Origin: Rhizobium sp. CFBP 8762
Lineage (GTDB): Bacteria > Pseudomonadota > Alphaproteobacteria > Rhizobiales > Rhizobiaceae
Assembly (NCBI RefSeq): GCF_014841565.1
Contig: NZ_JACYUD010000004.1
Span: 124,001-188,000, forward strand
Direction: 5' to 3'
Length of the DNA stretch: 64,000 nt
The position numbers were made by a program, and so were the translations under genes. This document shows, piece after piece, positions 46,172-56,948 of this stretch. Each line of letters starts with the position of its first letter. The stretch's first letter is position 1. The notes under the pieces are model-generated. The model saw only the letters and a program-made list of their open reading frames with translations, did not search any database and was not told where the DNA came from.

Positions 46172-47086
46172 TCACAGGTATGATCTGGTGGCGACCAGAC
46201 GCTTGATCATGTTTTGTGTAGAATCCTGCCAAGGTGGAAGCTGTACGCCATGGGTGGTCCGCAGTGCTCCGCTGTTCAAGCGAGAATTCGCGGGGCGTTT
46301 GGCAGGTGTGGGATAGTCAACTGTTGATATATGGCCAACACCTGCGGTCGGCCCACCGTTTGCAGCAGAGATACGGAAGATTTCTGCTGCAAAGTCAGCC
46401 CAGCTCGCGTCTCCTTGCCCGGACATATGGAATACGCCGCGAAGATGAGGGGCTGAGCTTTCAATCAGGTTGCAAGCAACCTTCAAAACGCCATCCGCAA
46501 TATCTAGTGCTGATGTTGGATTGCCAATCTGATCGGCAACGATATTGAGCGCATCACACGTTTCGCCCACGCGCAGCATTGTTTTGGCAAAATTCTTGCC
46601 AAACGGACTGTAGACCCATGCCGTGCGCAGGATCACAACGTTGTGTGTTGTCTCCAGCAGGTAGCGTTCACCTTCCAGTTTGGTGCGCCCGTAAGCGCTG
46701 ACTGGCCCAACCGGATCGCTCTCGACGTAAGGCGCGCTTTTTGTACCATCAAAGACATAATCGGTAGAGAGATGGACAATTGGGATATTTCGTGAGGTCG
46801 CACTCTCAGCCAGCGCCCGCGGACCCAAAGCATTCACCCGTCGCGCCGTCTCTTCGTTGCTTTCTGCTTGATCAACAGCCGTGTAGGCCGCCGCCGAGAT
46901 AATCAAATCCGGCTTGATATCGTCTACTGTCGATTTGATAGTGTCAAGCTGCTCCAGATCGAGTACGGGACGCCCAACAGGGATCAGTTCTATTAGGTTA
47001 TATTCAGGACGGCTGCACTGCTCGATGAGGGAGCGTACCACTTGGCCTTCGAGGCCCGTTACAAGATAACGTAATTTGGAAATCAT
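46172..47086 (-). CDS. rmlD: dTDP-4-dehydrorhamnose reductase
   Basis: 304 residues from ATG 47086, whose ATGA overlaps the rmlB stop; a longer frame to 47158 would run into rmlB. Rossmann start [18 protein letters not shown], and the YGRTKLEGE Tyr-Lys pair. Reduces dTDP-6-deoxy-L-lyxo-4-hexulose to dTDP-L-rhamnose using NADPH. The glycine motif reads TGLEGQV, as in other RmlD proteins that lack the canonical third Gly. Confidence 0.95.
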   Translation of the reverse strand: MISKLRYLVTGLEGQVVRSLIEQCSRPEYNLIELIPVGRPVLDLEQLDTIKSTVDDIKPDLIISAAAYTAVDQAESNEETARRVNALGPRALAESATSRNIPIVHLSTDYVFDGTKSAPYVESDPVGPVSAYGRTKLEGERYLLETTHNVVILRTAWVYSPFGKNFAKTMLRVGETCDALNIVADQIGNPTSALDIADGVLKVACNLIESSAPHLRGVFHMSGQGDASWADFAAEIFRISAANGGPTAGVGHISTVDYPTPAKRPANSRLNSGALRTTHGVQLPPWQDSTQNMIKRLVATRSYL

Positions 47087-48144
47087 TCGGTAGCTTCCGT
47101 CTTGATAATGCCAAGACGCTGACCGGCATAGCCCTGACGCAAGGGAGCCCACCACCATTCGTTTTCGATGTACCAGCGCACCGTTTTCTCGATCCCGGTG
47201 TCAAAATTTTCTTGCGCTTTCCAGCCTAGTTCCGTTTCCAACTTCGATGCATCAATGGCATAGCGAGCATCGTGACCGGGCCGATCTGTTACATGTTGTA
47301 TCAAGGTCTCGTGGGGTTTGTCTGATGGACGCAAACTGTCCATCATTGTGCAGATACGCTTGACGACGTCAATGTTGCGCCGCTCGTTGCGTCCGCCAAC
47401 ATTGTACGTCTCGCCAATCCGTCCTCGCTCGACAATAATATCGAGCGCCCTAGCATGGTCTTCAACATACAGCCAGTCGCGGATATTTGCGCCACTGCCG
47501 TAGATCGGCAGGGGCTGAGTATGTAATGCGTTGAGAATAACCAACGGAATGAGCTTCTCTGGAAAATGGTAGGGCCCATAATTGTTTGAGCAATTGGAAA
47601 CTACAACTGGCATCTCGTAGGTATGAGCCCAAGCCTTTGCGAGATGATCAGATGCGGCCTTTGAAGCGGAATAGGGTGAGCTGGGATCATACGGTGTCGC
47701 TTCCGTGAAGAGACCATCATCCTCCAAGGATCCATAGACTTCGTCTGTCGAAACATGAAGAAAGCGGAAGGTCTTCTGTTTATCCCCTGAAAGACCTTGC
47801 CAATAGGCTCGCCCAGCTTCTAGCATGGTGAAGGTACCAAGCACGTTGGTTTGGACGAAGTCCTTTGCGCCGGTGATCGAGCGGTCCACATGACTTTCTG
47901 CGGCTAGATGCATGACGCGATCGGGTTTAAAGCTGTTGAACGCTTCATGAATAGAGCTGATGTCGCAGATGTCGGCCTTCAGAAAGCGGTAATGGTTGCT
48001 CCCTTCGACCGAAGTGAGCGACGTCAAAGTTCCAGCATACGTCAGCTTGTCGATGTTGAGGACATCATAGCCCTTGTCTAAAATGAGATGTCGTACAAGC
48101 GCAGAACCAATAAAACCGGCGCCACCGGTAACAATAACACGCAT
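47083..48144 (-). CDS. rmlB: dTDP-glucose 4,6-dehydratase
   Basis: 353 residues of the extended SDR type: [15 protein letters not shown] at the N-terminus, [10 protein letters not shown], and [11 protein letters not shown] with the catalytic Tyr and Lys. NAD-dependent dehydration of dTDP-glucose. Overlaps rmlD by four bases and follows rmlC by nine. Confidence 0.97.
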   Translation of the reverse strand: MRVIVTGGAGFIGSALVRHLILDKGYDVLNIDKLTYAGTLTSLTSVEGSNHYRFLKADICDISSIHEAFNSFKPDRVMHLAAESHVDRSITGAKDFVQTNVLGTFTMLEAGRAYWQGLSGDKQKTFRFLHVSTDEVYGSLEDDGLFTEATPYDPSSPYSASKAASDHLAKAWAHTYEMPVVVSNCSNNYGPYHFPEKLIPLVILNALHTQPLPIYGSGANIRDWLYVEDHARALDIIVERGRIGETYNVGGRNERRNIDVVKRICTMMDSLRPSDKPHETLIQHVTDRPGHDARYAIDASKLETELGWKAQENFDTGIEKTVRWYIENEWWWAPLRQGYAGQRLGIIKTEATE

Positions 48145-48153
48145 GCGACACTC

Positions 48154-48717
48154 TTACTCCGCAACCACAAAAGATGAAGGCAAATCTACCAGCGTTGGAT
48201 GACGTTTGTCCTTGTCGGACAATACGACTCTTTCGATAGACACTGGCCAGTCGATACCAATAGCCGGATCATTCCACAAAAGGCCACGATCATGCTCGGG
48301 ACTGTAGTAATTGGTCACCTTGTAGCTGATGACCGTGTTAGGTACGAGAGTACAAAAGCCATGCGCAAAACCTGCTGGGACCCAAAGCTGCTCACCACTA
48401 TCGGCGGTGAGTTCAGCTGATATATATTGACCATACGTCGGTGAACTCTGGCGAATATCCACAGCAACGTCAAAAAGCACCCCAGCTATGCAGGACACCA
48501 GTTTGCCTTGAGCTTGAGGTGGGAGTTGAAAATGAAGGCCACGTACGGTCCCAGCTTCAGCGGAAAATGACCGGTTTTCCTGAACAAAACGCACAGGCCC
48601 TGCCTGTTCTTGGAATAACTCCTCCCGAAAAGTCTCCATAAAGTAACCACGGTTATCGCCAGTTTTTTTCGGAATTATCAAAATAACATTTGAAATATCA
48701 AAATTATGAAATTGCAT
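48154..48717 (-). CDS. rmlC: dTDP-4-dehydrorhamnose 3,5-epimerase
   Basis: 187 residues, a cupin-fold epimerase: DNRGYFMETFREELF, VQENRSFSAEAGTVRGLHFQ with the catalytic His, and LWVPAGFAHGFCTL. First gene of the seven-gene minus-strand operon, with AGAGG five bases before the ATG. Confidence 0.96.
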   Translation of the reverse strand: MQFHNFDISNVILIIPKKTGDNRGYFMETFREELFQEQAGPVRFVQENRSFSAEAGTVRGLHFQLPPQAQGKLVSCIAGVLFDVAVDIRQSSPTYGQYISAELTADSGEQLWVPAGFAHGFCTLVPNTVISYKVTNYYSPEHDRGLLWNDPAIGIDWPVSIERVVLSDKDKRHPTLVDLPSSFVVAE

Positions 48718-48991
48718 AAGACCTCTTGCCCGTCACGATGTTTTTGTATTTCGTAGGTCAGATTTCACTCGGATACTGCTTACGCTTTTGCACATTCAGG
48801 ACGTCTATTAATTTGTGCCGCCTCTACAAAGCTCCTTAAAATCTTCAACAGGCTTAAGCCTCTACCGCATAATTCAGTCTATAAAAAGAGTCAAATTTAG
48901 CTAAAATTCAACTAAATTAAGGTGGGGAGAGTACCTCATAAAATAGTACATAATTCTTTGTCATAATAATAATTATTTTATAAATTCAAAA
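48718..48991. other. Leader/promoter region of the rhamnose-polysaccharide operon
   Basis: About 270 AT-rich bases between rmlC and the upstream GT2 gene, both on the minus strand. It should hold the operon promoter and perhaps a transcript leader. I found no confident JUMPstart/ops element and no strong terminator for the GT2 gene. Confidence 0.4.
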
Positions 48992-49693
48992 TCAATGTAA
49001 AATTAAATATCGAAACATGCTTCTGAGGTGAATAAGTGCGTAAGTCGAACTTTTGTGGCTTTTTCTTTGGGCATAATGCGATACCTTTACATCACTACAA
49101 AGTACAACAGTTAAGTTTTTATTTCTTACCCTTTTGCAAATATCAACATCTTCATAGTATAAAAAATATTTTTCATCAAACCCGCATATTTCTTTGAATA
49201 TACTTGATCTAAACATCATAAACATACCTGCGACCCAATCTGGTTCAACAATATTTTTATAAGAATTAGGAAATTTTCCTTTTGAACCAAATATAAGCTT
49301 TTTAAGTAAACGACCTATACTAGGAAAGTATCTAGCACTATCTTCTACATTACCAAGCTTCCCTACGATCAAGGGAGCTGCGATCGCCACTTGATTTATT
49401 GTTAAAGCAGATATTAGTGATTCGTACACCTCTTTTCCAAATCTGACGTCGGGATTCATCACACAAAAGTAGTTGGTGTTGCATAGCGCAAACGCTTGAT
49501 TATGGTTAGATGCAAACCCACGCTTTCTTAGATTTCGAATAACTATGACTCTATTATCATCAGGTATATAAACATCTTCACTTATGTTAAACGTTAGAAT
49601 AACTCTAGAAACAAGCTTGCTTGCCAGCGCATCTTTTAATGCCGCTGTGGTCATTGCTCCGTGACCATGGCTCACGATGGAAACTGTTATCAC
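48992..49693 (-). CDS. GT2-family glycosyltransferase (rhamnosyltransferase-like)
   Basis: 233 residues. TVSIVSHGHGAMTTAAL is a GT-A start, then NHNQAFALCNTNYFCVMNPDVRF gives the DxD-like NPD, and WVAGMFMMFRSSIF followed by FDEKYFLYYEDVDICKRV the acceptor-side ED motif. It probably adds rhamnose or a related sugar to the polysaccharide. Codon use is far more AT-rich than the rml genes, which suggests separate acquisition. It ends 274 bases upstream of rmlC, and the 5' side meets an IS6 remnant. Confidence 0.83.
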   Translation of the reverse strand: MITVSIVSHGHGAMTTAALKDALASKLVSRVILTFNISEDVYIPDDNRVIVIRNLRKRGFASNHNQAFALCNTNYFCVMNPDVRFGKEVYESLISALTINQVAIAAPLIVGKLGNVEDSARYFPSIGRLLKKLIFGSKGKFPNSYKNIVEPDWVAGMFMMFRSSIFKEICGFDEKYFLYYEDVDICKRVRNKNLTVVLCSDVKVSHYAQRKSHKSSTYALIHLRSMFRYLILH

Positions 49694-49830
49694 GACGAGA
49701 TCCTTAAATAGGCAACTACTTCACCGTCACCAGCTGGGCAAGTTATGCGGCTGACCACGTTTGTGCCCACGGAAACGGCCGTGTAAGACACGATTAACTG
49801 GATTTTCAGCGCATATATCATTGGCAAGAT

Positions 49831-50789
49831 TGCTTTGTCGACAGAGCAGCATGATGGTCACCATAGAAGCAGCTTGGATGTAGCAACTACCTTTTATAGG
49901 TAAAGACGATCATCTCGCTGCTGTCGGCAGAGGTAGCTTATAAATTTCGATGGCAACATCAAGGTCGTTTGCGAAGGGACCCCGAAGAGGCGCGCAATCA
50001 AATCGTTCTGATCGTTGATGATCCAGCCTCCGGAAAAGCCAAAGCCCTTCCGCAGCCAAAGCATGGCCTCGAAATCTGCGATGGTTTGCCGTGCCGTGTT
50101 GAAGGATTGGAAGCCACCGATCTTGGCATGTTCTTCTTAACCCGGAAATGGTCACTTTCGATGCCTTGCTGGAGATGCTTGGTAACATAGTGGATGGGGC
50201 CGGGTGCAGAAGCCCGTCATCAATCGACGTTTTGATCGTTGACGGCAGGGTGTTGGCCCCGTCTGTCCCGATCCTGTTCGGTGATAACAAAGGTTCGTCT
50301 TTAAGCATCTTGCGGAAGAACCGCTTGGCGGCGTCGAGATCGCACTTTGCGGTCAACAGGAAATCCACCGGATTGCCGTGTCTATCGATGGCTCGGTACA
50401 GATAGCGCCATTTGCCGCAGATTTTGACGTAGGTCTCATCGATCCGGACCGAGCCGAAATGGGATCGCCGAAACTGCCGCAGCCGTTTTTCGATCATTAG
50501 CGTATAAGCCAATACCCAGCGGTGACCGTGCTATGATCGACCTCAAACCCCCGCTCGCGGAACATCTCTTCCAGGTCACGATAGCTGAGCGGGTAGCGCA
50601 AATACCAGGCAACCACCTGTACAATCAGCCAAGCCTCGAAATGCCTACCTTTGAAGTCATCCTTCGACTGCCGCCTCAGCTTCTCGGCAATGGCATTCAG
50701 AATCATGGACTCGCGCCGCAACTTTCGAAGCGGAGAATTCCATGACTATGGTCAACATAAAGCTAAGCTTGAAAATCTGCGACAAGCCC
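49831..50789 (-). mobile_element. IS6-family insertion sequence, decayed
   Basis: Coding remnants of an IS6-type transposase run from about 50,721 down to 49,910. Outer ends are proposed at GACAAGCCC (50,781-50,789) and, less certainly, near GCTTTGTCGACAG (49,832-49,844), an imperfect inverted match. No target duplication could be confirmed. Confidence 0.5.
49910..50721 (-). pseudogene. IS6-family transposase, multiply frameshifted
   Basis: Minus strand. MILNAIAEKLRRQSKDDFKG, WLIVQVVAWYLRYPLSYRDLEEMF and FEVDHSTV; then, after a shift near 50,520, HRWVLAYTLMIEKRL and HFGSVRIDETYVKI (first catalytic Asp), GTDGANTLPSTIKTS (second). After HPAP another shift hides the C-terminal Glu region, which reappears as QQGIESDHFRVKKNMP. 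At least two indels, so no active enzyme. Confidence 0.85.
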
Positions 50790-51088
50790 TAGCAAGGTCC
50801 TGTTTATCTGTTGAGCAGTGAGCGTACCCAATCAATGTCATGTATCATGACGAATTGTGTAACGTGAGAGGACCGTTCACTGCAATAAATATCGTACCAA
50901 TCAAATGAGACCGCCATTGTTGATAAAACGCGGGCTTACTGTTCTGTGTATTCCAGTGTCCGTTGCACGATCCTCTTACGGACAAACCAATTCGGTGGTA
51001 GCAGGCCGAACAATGATTGACGGTAGGCATACGGGCATTCGTTGGGTATGATGATGGTAGTTTTACCCTTTTGAAAAGGATTGTCTCA

Positions 51089-51367
51089 ATGCGGTATTCG
51101 ATACCATTGCAGGAAAATGGGCGGTTAATCCTGCCAGCAGACATACGACGTGCTTTGAACCTCAAAAAGGGTGACAGGGTCATCATCGATACACAAGGAG
51201 ATCGTATCGAATTGACCACAGCGCAGCGCGAGCGACGCAGAGCACAAATGCTGTTTCGCAGCTTCATTCCGTCGGGAGAGCAACTGGTCGATCAATTGAT
51301 CAACGATCGGCGGGCCGAGGCGCTTGAAGAGGACAACGTACCATCCACGCAGGCAAAACAACCATGA
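51089..51367 (+). CDS. AbrB/MazE-type antitoxin of a VapBC-like pair
   Basis: 92 residues from ATG 51089 (AAGGA nine bases upstream). The N-terminus is an AbrB/SpoVT swapped-hairpin domain: IPLQENGRLILPADIRRALNLKKGDRVIID. An acidic helix-rich tail follows. It overlaps the toxin gene by four bases (ATGA). Confidence 0.85.
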   Translation: MRYSIPLQENGRLILPADIRRALNLKKGDRVIIDTQGDRIELTTAQRERRRAQMLFRSFIPSGEQLVDQLINDRRAEALEEDNVPSTQAKQP

Positions 51368-51756
51368 GCGCCTGTGTGATCGACACCTCTGCCATCATTG
51401 CTTATCTCAACGAGGAGCCGGGTGCTGTCATCGCTGAAGAGTGGTTGGATAAAGGAGCAGCAGTGTCGACGCTTTGCGTCCAGGAGGCGATCACTATCCT
51501 CGTTCGTCGCGGCGTTGACCGTGATGCAGCAGCCGAAGTGATGACAGCACTGGGGGTAAAAGCATATCCGCTTGATTTTGATCTTGCTGTGGACGGCGGA
51601 GCACTCATAACACAAACCCAATCCAAAGGCCTGAGCCATGGTGATCGCGCCTGTCTTGCACTTGCCCGAAAATTAAAGCTGCCGACCGTGACCACGGACC
51701 GAATTTGGTCTGAAATCGCTGATGAGGTTGGCGTGAAAGTGGTGCTAATTAGATAG
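51364..51756 (+). CDS. VapC-type PIN-domain toxin
   Basis: 130 residues: CVIDTSAIIAYLNEEPG supplies the first Asp, VQEAITILVRRGV the Glu, SHGDRACLALARKL the third Asp and TTDRIWSEIA a fourth. Intact PIN ribonuclease active site. Downstream of, and overlapping, its AbrB-type antitoxin. Confidence 0.9.
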   Translation: MSACVIDTSAIIAYLNEEPGAVIAEEWLDKGAAVSTLCVQEAITILVRRGVDRDAAAEVMTALGVKAYPLDFDLAVDGGALITQTQSKGLSHGDRACLALARKLKLPTVTTDRIWSEIADEVGVKVVLIR

Positions 51757-52016
51757 TTAGCGTATTCGAGATGACTGACCGCTTAGGATAGCTTCAAAAT
51801 TCCTCATCAAAACTGCAAGCGGAAAAGTCAGAAACCAAACAAATGTCAGGACTCCTGCGTTAATGAACATGAGTTCTTATAACGACCATTTCGCGTGAAA
51901 GCATTTACAATTATCCTAAAATTACTATGGACAGCAGTATAAGTTGCCTCAAAATTATTCGCCACGGACGTCAACTCTAATCTTAAAACAGTACGAGCGT
52001 CACAGGGAGTATTTGA

Positions 52017-53048
52017 GTGTCTCGTAAAACGATAACAGATCTTGCACAGGCCGCCGGGGTCAGTATAGCGACAGTTGACCGTGTGTTGAGTGGGCGTCTG
52101 CGGGTCAGGGAAGAGACCGCACGCAAGGTGTATGATGCGGCAGAAAAAATAGGGTTTTACGGGTCCAACTTAATCCGACAGCGTGTATTTGCGGATATAC
52201 CCCAATATAGGCTAGGCGTCATTTTGCGAAAAGAACGCCACGCATTCTATCAGGTGCTTGCGTCTGAACTGGAGCTCGCAGCGTCCAACACCCGCGATTG
52301 CAAAATCAATCTGGACATCCAGTTTGCCAGTTCTTCCGACCCAAAAGAATTGGTTGAGCTGTTGCAGCGCTTCAAAGGCCGCGTGCATGCGGTTGCCGCA
52401 ACCGGTCCCGATCACCATACGGTGACAGAAGCCGTCAGGGATCTTAAACAGGGTGGCATCCCGACGTTCTCACTTCTGTCGGATTTTGCGCAAGGCATAC
52501 GGGAAAACTACATTGGCCTGAACAACCTGAAGGTTGGCCGCACTGCAGCATGGCTTATTTCCAAGCTTTCCTCCCGCGCCGGGAAAGTCGTTCTGTTTTT
52601 AGGCGGTCACAAATTTCATGGACATGCGCTTCGCGAAGCCGGGTTTCGCAGCTACATCCGTGAATATGCGGAGCAGTTCGAGGTTCTTGATCCCTTGGTC
52701 AACCTCGAGACACGTGGCCTTACCTATGAAGCGCTCTCAGGATTGCTGGCGCGTTACTCCGATCTGGTGGGGGTCTATTGCGCAGGCGGCGGCATGGAGG
52801 GTGCCATCGAAGCTATGCGGGAAGCCGCCTCAGACCGTGATGTCGTTTGTATCGTCAATGAACTGACCGACGAGTCACGCGCAGCGCTTCTGGACCGGAC
52901 CATCTCCTGTGTCTTGGCGACTCCGGTGCAGGGACTGTGTGCAGATTTGATGGCCGCAACGATTACGGCAGTCGAAAGTGGTATGGCGAAAACCCCGGGC
53001 CAACGATTTTTGGCACCGCAGATATGGGTACCCGATAGCCTTCTATAA
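52017..53048 (+). CDS. LacI-family regulator of the inositol-type operon
   Basis: 343 residues from GTG 52017 (AGGGAG about ten bases upstream). The helix-turn-helix is ITDLAQAAGVSIATVDRVLSG, followed by a periplasmic-binding-like sensor domain (LGVILRKERHAFYQVLASELE, TFSLLSDFAQGIRENYIG, GLFLGGHKFHGHAL-type loop). It lies directly upstream of the transporter on the same strand and so probably represses or activates it in response to a sugar or its breakdown product. The 53,051 and 53,070 repeats are candidate sites. Confidence 0.92.
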   Translation: MSRKTITDLAQAAGVSIATVDRVLSGRLRVREETARKVYDAAEKIGFYGSNLIRQRVFADIPQYRLGVILRKERHAFYQVLASELELAASNTRDCKINLDIQFASSSDPKELVELLQRFKGRVHAVAATGPDHHTVTEAVRDLKQGGIPTFSLLSDFAQGIRENYIGLNNLKVGRTAAWLISKLSSRAGKVVLFLGGHKFHGHALREAGFRSYIREYAEQFEVLDPLVNLETRGLTYEALSGLLARYSDLVGVYCAGGGMEGAIEAMREAASDRDVVCIVNELTDESRAALLDRTISCVLATPVQGLCADLMAATITAVESGMAKTPGQRFLAPQIWVPDSLL

Positions 53049-53050
53049 TC

Positions 53051-53086
53051 TGATAGAGTCTATCATTTCTTGCAAATTTCCTTGCA
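53051..53086. promoter_or_regulatory. Palindromes between lacI-type gene and transporter (candidate operators)
   Basis: TGATAGA-G-TCTATCA (53051-53065) is a perfect 15-bp palindrome three bases after the regulator stop. TTGCAA-N6-TTGCA (53070-53086) is a second symmetric/repeated pair; TTGCAA-like halves are common in LacI operators. Both lie about 190-230 bases before the first binding-protein gene. A hairpin role for the first is possible but it has no T run. Confidence 0.45.
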
Positions 53087-53277
53087 GGATTGATGGTCTT
53101 ATTAGGGAACTCTGTATTGACCCACGCAGCTGACACGGGCAATGGTGGATGTGCAGGGCGACTGGGACGAGGACTTAAGTCGGACCTGCAGCACAAACAA
53201 TAGCTGATTGAATGAACGCACCTATCGAGTTCGAGCGAAGAGTCGTGCCATTTTTATCAGCAATCTGGGAGGGTGAT

Positions 53278-54222
53278 ATGAAAAAGCAAATACTGGCAGC
53301 ACTTGCAGGTTACAGTATGATGGCATCAGTGGCATCAGCTGAAACAATCGGCGTATCGATGGCGTTGTTCGATGATAACTTCTTGACGGTCTTGCGCAAC
53401 GGCATGATCAAGCATTCGGAAGATCAAAAAGACGTGTTGGTTCAGGTGGAGGATGCCCAGAACGACGTCGGCAAGCAACTCAGTCAAATTCAGAATTTCA
53501 TTGCGTCGGGTGTTGATGCCATTGTCGTAAATGCCGTCGATACGGACGCGACCGTTGCCATGTCCAAGGCCGCCGAAGAAGCCGGAATCCCTCTGGTCTA
53601 TGTCAACAGACAGCCGGTGAATGTGGAAGAGCTGCCGAAAGATCAGGCCTTCGTTGCCTCGGACGAAAAAGAGTCCGGAACATTGCAAACGCAGGAAGTC
53701 TGCCGCCTGCTCAAGGCGCAGGGACTGAAAGAAGCACGTGTTCTGGTGATGATCGGAGAATTGTCCAATCAAGCCGCCCGCGTTCGCACACAGGATATCA
53801 AGGACGTTATTGCAACACCGGAATGCAGCTTCATGAACATTGTTGAAGAGCAAACCGCAAATTTCATTCGCACCCAGGGTGCTGACCTGATGACGAACTG
53901 GCTATCGGCTGGTGTGCAGTTTGATGCGGTTATTGCCAACAATGACGAAATGGCAATTGGTGCCATTCAATCTCTGAAAGCGGCCGGGCGCGCAATGGAC
54001 ACCGTTGTTGTGGCCGGCATTGACGGAACGCAGGATGCCATGGCCGCCATGGCCGCAGGGGAACTGGATGCAACCGTTTTCCAGAATGCCGATGGTCAAG
54101 GCCGTGGTGCCATTGATACAGCTCTGAAGCTTGCCAGAAAAGAAGCTGTCGAACAGCGCGTTTACGTGCCGTTCGAATTGGTTACACCCGCTAACCTTAC
54201 GCAGTATCAGGCGAAAAACTAG
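53278..54222 (+). CDS. Sugar (inositol-type) ABC transporter, periplasmic binding protein 1
   Basis: 314 residues from ATG 53278 (GGGAGG upstream). Signal peptide KKQILAALAGYSMMASVASA, then IGVSMALFDDNFLTVLRN. It has the ribose/inositol-binding pattern of the periplasmic sugar-binding superfamily (DAIVVNAVDTDATV, VIANNDEMAIGAI, VAGIDGTQDAMAAM). Similar to the second binding protein at 58,232 throughout. Captures the substrate in the periplasm. It is followed by the ATPase after 104 bases. Confidence 0.92.
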   Translation: MKKQILAALAGYSMMASVASAETIGVSMALFDDNFLTVLRNGMIKHSEDQKDVLVQVEDAQNDVGKQLSQIQNFIASGVDAIVVNAVDTDATVAMSKAAEEAGIPLVYVNRQPVNVEELPKDQAFVASDEKESGTLQTQEVCRLLKAQGLKEARVLVMIGELSNQAARVRTQDIKDVIATPECSFMNIVEEQTANFIRTQGADLMTNWLSAGVQFDAVIANNDEMAIGAIQSLKAAGRAMDTVVVAGIDGTQDAMAAMAAGELDATVFQNADGQGRGAIDTALKLARKEAVEQRVYVPFELVTPANLTQYQAKN

Positions 54223-54325
54223 GCGGATTGTTCAGCACCCTGCTGCTTTGGACGCCGGGTGACTGAAGCTCGCCGTGAGTTGAGACCCGCTCTTTCAATA
54301 TAGTGTTCACAGGAAACAGTCTGTT

Positions 54326-55864
54326 ATGATCAGCACGACGACTGAGGCAGCTATACGCACATACAAAGACAGGCTCGAAACCTACGGCCTGCTGAGTATC
54401 AAGGGTATTCGCAAGGCGTTCCCCGGCGTTCTGGCACTGGATAACGTAGAGCTTCGGGTTCGGCCCGGAACTGTTCACGCGCTGATGGGCGAAAACGGGG
54501 CGGGTAAATCCACTCTGATGAAAATCATTGCGGGCGTATACCAGCCCGACGCCGGAGAGATACGTCTGCGTGGCGAGGAGGTTTCCCTAAAGTCTCCCTT
54601 GCATGCGCTTAAAATGGGAATTTCCATGATTCATCAGGAGCTTGCCCTGATGAACGACATGACGGTGGCAGAAAACATCTGGATCCGGCGTGAACCGCAC
54701 AATCGTATCGGCCTGATAGATCATGGCAAAATGGCGGATATGACGAGCGAATTGTTCACACGGTTGAATATCGATGTCGAGCCGGGCGCAAGTGTGCGCG
54801 ATCTGACAGTTGCACAAAAGCAGATGGTGGAGATTGCGCGCGCGGTCAGCCACGACTCCGATGTTCTGATCATGGACGAGCCCACGTCTGCTTTGACCGA
54901 TCGTGAAGTGGACCGTCTCTTTACCATCATCCGCGATCTGAAATCGCGCGGTCTCGGCATTGTTTACATCACGCACAAGATGAACGAGCTGTTCGAAATC
55001 GCCGACGAATTCACCGTTTTCCGGGATGGAAAATATGTCGCCACTCATTTGAGTACTGATGTGAACCGTGACGACATCATTCGCATGATGGTGGGTCGCG
55101 ACATCACGGACATGTTCCCCAAGGTTGATTGTGATATTGGCGAGACCATTCTGGAGGTTGAAAACCTCACCTTGCCGGGTGTGTTTCACGATATTTCCTT
55201 TAAGCTGCGACGCGGCGAAATTCTGGGCATTGCCGGACTGGTCGGCTCCAAGCGGTCGAATGTCGCCGAAGCACTTTTCGGGATCACGCCAGCAGCCTCC
55301 GGCGACATCAGAATTGATGGTCAATCCGTATCCATTCGCAGTCCCCAAGAAGCCATGGCGCATGGCATGGCATTTTTGACGGAAGACCGCAAAGAAAGCG
55401 GTTGCTTTCTGACGCTGGATTGCTTGGCCAACATTCAGTCAGCGCTGATTACGCAGAGCCATGTTCACGCGGGTTTTGTTGATGAAAAGGAAGTCACACG
55501 TCTTTGCTCCGAGATGGCGCAGCGCTTGCGCGTCAAAACGCCTGACCTCTACCAGACGGTCGAAAATCTGTCTGGTGGCAATCAGCAGAAGCTGTTGATT
55601 GCGCGATGGCTGCTGACGGAGCCGCGCATTCTCATACTGGACGAGCCGACCCGAGGCATCGATGTTGGCGCAAAGTCTGAAATTCATCGGTTGATTTCGG
55701 AGCTGGCGGGAACCGGCGTTGCGGTCCTGATGATCTCATCCGAACTGCCTGAGGTTCTGGGCATGAGTGACCGCATCCTGGTGATGCACGAAGGGCATGT
55801 GTCCGGGATACTGGAGCGCTCTGAAGCCGATCAAGTGAAAATCATGGACCTGGCTGCGCGATAA
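54326..55864 (+). CDS. Sugar ABC transporter, double ATP-binding subunit
   Basis: 512 residues with two ABC domains, as in RbsA/MglA-type transporters. Domain one: [11 protein letters not shown], then [13 protein letters not shown] and [13 protein letters not shown]. Domain two: a degenerate Walker A (LVGSKRSNV), [15 protein letters not shown] and [16 protein letters not shown]. The degenerate second Walker A is usual in this family. Follows the binding-protein gene and precedes the permease by 24 bases. Confidence 0.95.
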   Translation: MISTTTEAAIRTYKDRLETYGLLSIKGIRKAFPGVLALDNVELRVRPGTVHALMGENGAGKSTLMKIIAGVYQPDAGEIRLRGEEVSLKSPLHALKMGISMIHQELALMNDMTVAENIWIRREPHNRIGLIDHGKMADMTSELFTRLNIDVEPGASVRDLTVAQKQMVEIARAVSHDSDVLIMDEPTSALTDREVDRLFTIIRDLKSRGLGIVYITHKMNELFEIADEFTVFRDGKYVATHLSTDVNRDDIIRMMVGRDITDMFPKVDCDIGETILEVENLTLPGVFHDISFKLRRGEILGIAGLVGSKRSNVAEALFGITPAASGDIRIDGQSVSIRSPQEAMAHGMAFLTEDRKESGCFLTLDCLANIQSALITQSHVHAGFVDEKEVTRLCSEMAQRLRVKTPDLYQTVENLSGGNQQKLLIARWLLTEPRILILDEPTRGIDVGAKSEIHRLISELAGTGVAVLMISSELPEVLGMSDRILVMHEGHVSGILERSEADQVKIMDLAAR

Positions 55865-55887
55865 GCGAGGACGGGGAGGAGTACATT

Positions 55888-56898
55888 ATGGAAAACAGCA
55901 TAGGCTTATCGTCGCCCAAAAGGGCACGCCGCTTACCGGCGGAATTCAACATCTTTCTGGTTCTCATTGCGATCTCACTGACATTCGAAGCGCTGGGCTG
56001 GATTTTTCAGGGGCAGAGCTTTCTGGCCAATACGCAGCGTTTGTCCATTGTCATTCTACAGGTTTCCGTGATTGGCATTCTGGCAATTGGCGTCACCCAG
56101 GTCATCATCTCAGGCGGTATTGATCTCAGCTCCGGTTCCGTCGTTGGTGCAACGGCCATGATCTCCATGAGCCTTGCGCAGGTTGCAACCGCCCGGGCAG
56201 TTTATCCAGGGTTAACGGATCTACCTGTTATCGTTCCTGTTCTGGCCGGTTTGGCAGTGGGTCTGGTCTGCGGCGTGATCAACGGCGCGTTGGTCGCTTA
56301 TGCCCGGATTCCCTCGTTCATTGCGACACTGGGCATGATGGTGACAGCGCGTGGTTTTGCCAAGTGGTACACCAAGGGCCAGCCGATCAGCTTTCCGACT
56401 GATAGCTTCGCATGGCTTGGCGCTGGCCTTGCACCAGTGTGGATTTTCCTGGTGGTTGCCTTCATCATGCACATTCTGCTCAGATACACCCGCTACGGAA
56501 AGTTCACCTACGCCATTGGCGCCAATGCCCATGCTGCGCGGGTTACCGGGATCAATGTCGAGCGCCATCTGGTCAAAGTGTATGCCGTTGCCGGCGTTCT
56601 GTCGGCCCTGGCTGGTATCGTTGTTGCGGCGCGTGGCCTGACGGCGCAGGCAGGCATGGGGATGTCCTACGAGCTTGATGCGATTGCTATGGCAGTCATC
56701 GGTGGCGTTTCCCTTTCCGGAGGCCGCGGTTCGGTCGCCGGCACGATGATCGGAATGGTGATCTTCGGCATCATCATCTCAGGCTTCACCTTCCTGCGAC
56801 TGGACGCCTATTATCAGGAAATGATCAAAGGGCTCATCATCGTGGCCGCCGTGATGGCGGATGTCTACCGTCAACAAAAGCGTAAAGCGCACCGGTAA
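55888..56898 (+). CDS. Sugar ABC transporter, permease subunit
   Basis: 336 residues, multi-spanning RbsC-type permease with VSVIGILAIGVTQVIISGGIDLSSGSVVG, the typical conserved loop, then GLVCGVINGALVAYARIPSFIATLGMM and AIAMAVIGGVSLSGGRGSVAGTMIGM. GGGG-rich ribosome site (GGGGAGG) before the ATG. Forms the transmembrane channel with the ATPase. Confidence 0.95.
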   Translation: MENSIGLSSPKRARRLPAEFNIFLVLIAISLTFEALGWIFQGQSFLANTQRLSIVILQVSVIGILAIGVTQVIISGGIDLSSGSVVGATAMISMSLAQVATARAVYPGLTDLPVIVPVLAGLAVGLVCGVINGALVAYARIPSFIATLGMMVTARGFAKWYTKGQPISFPTDSFAWLGAGLAPVWIFLVVAFIMHILLRYTRYGKFTYAIGANAHAARVTGINVERHLVKVYAVAGVLSALAGIVVAARGLTAQAGMGMSYELDAIAMAVIGGVSLSGGRGSVAGTMIGMVIFGIIISGFTFLRLDAYYQEMIKGLIIVAAVMADVYRQQKRKAHR

Positions 56899-56948
56899 AG
56901 GGTGGACGACGCACCAATGCCTTTCCCCTGCTGATCGAGGATACAGAC

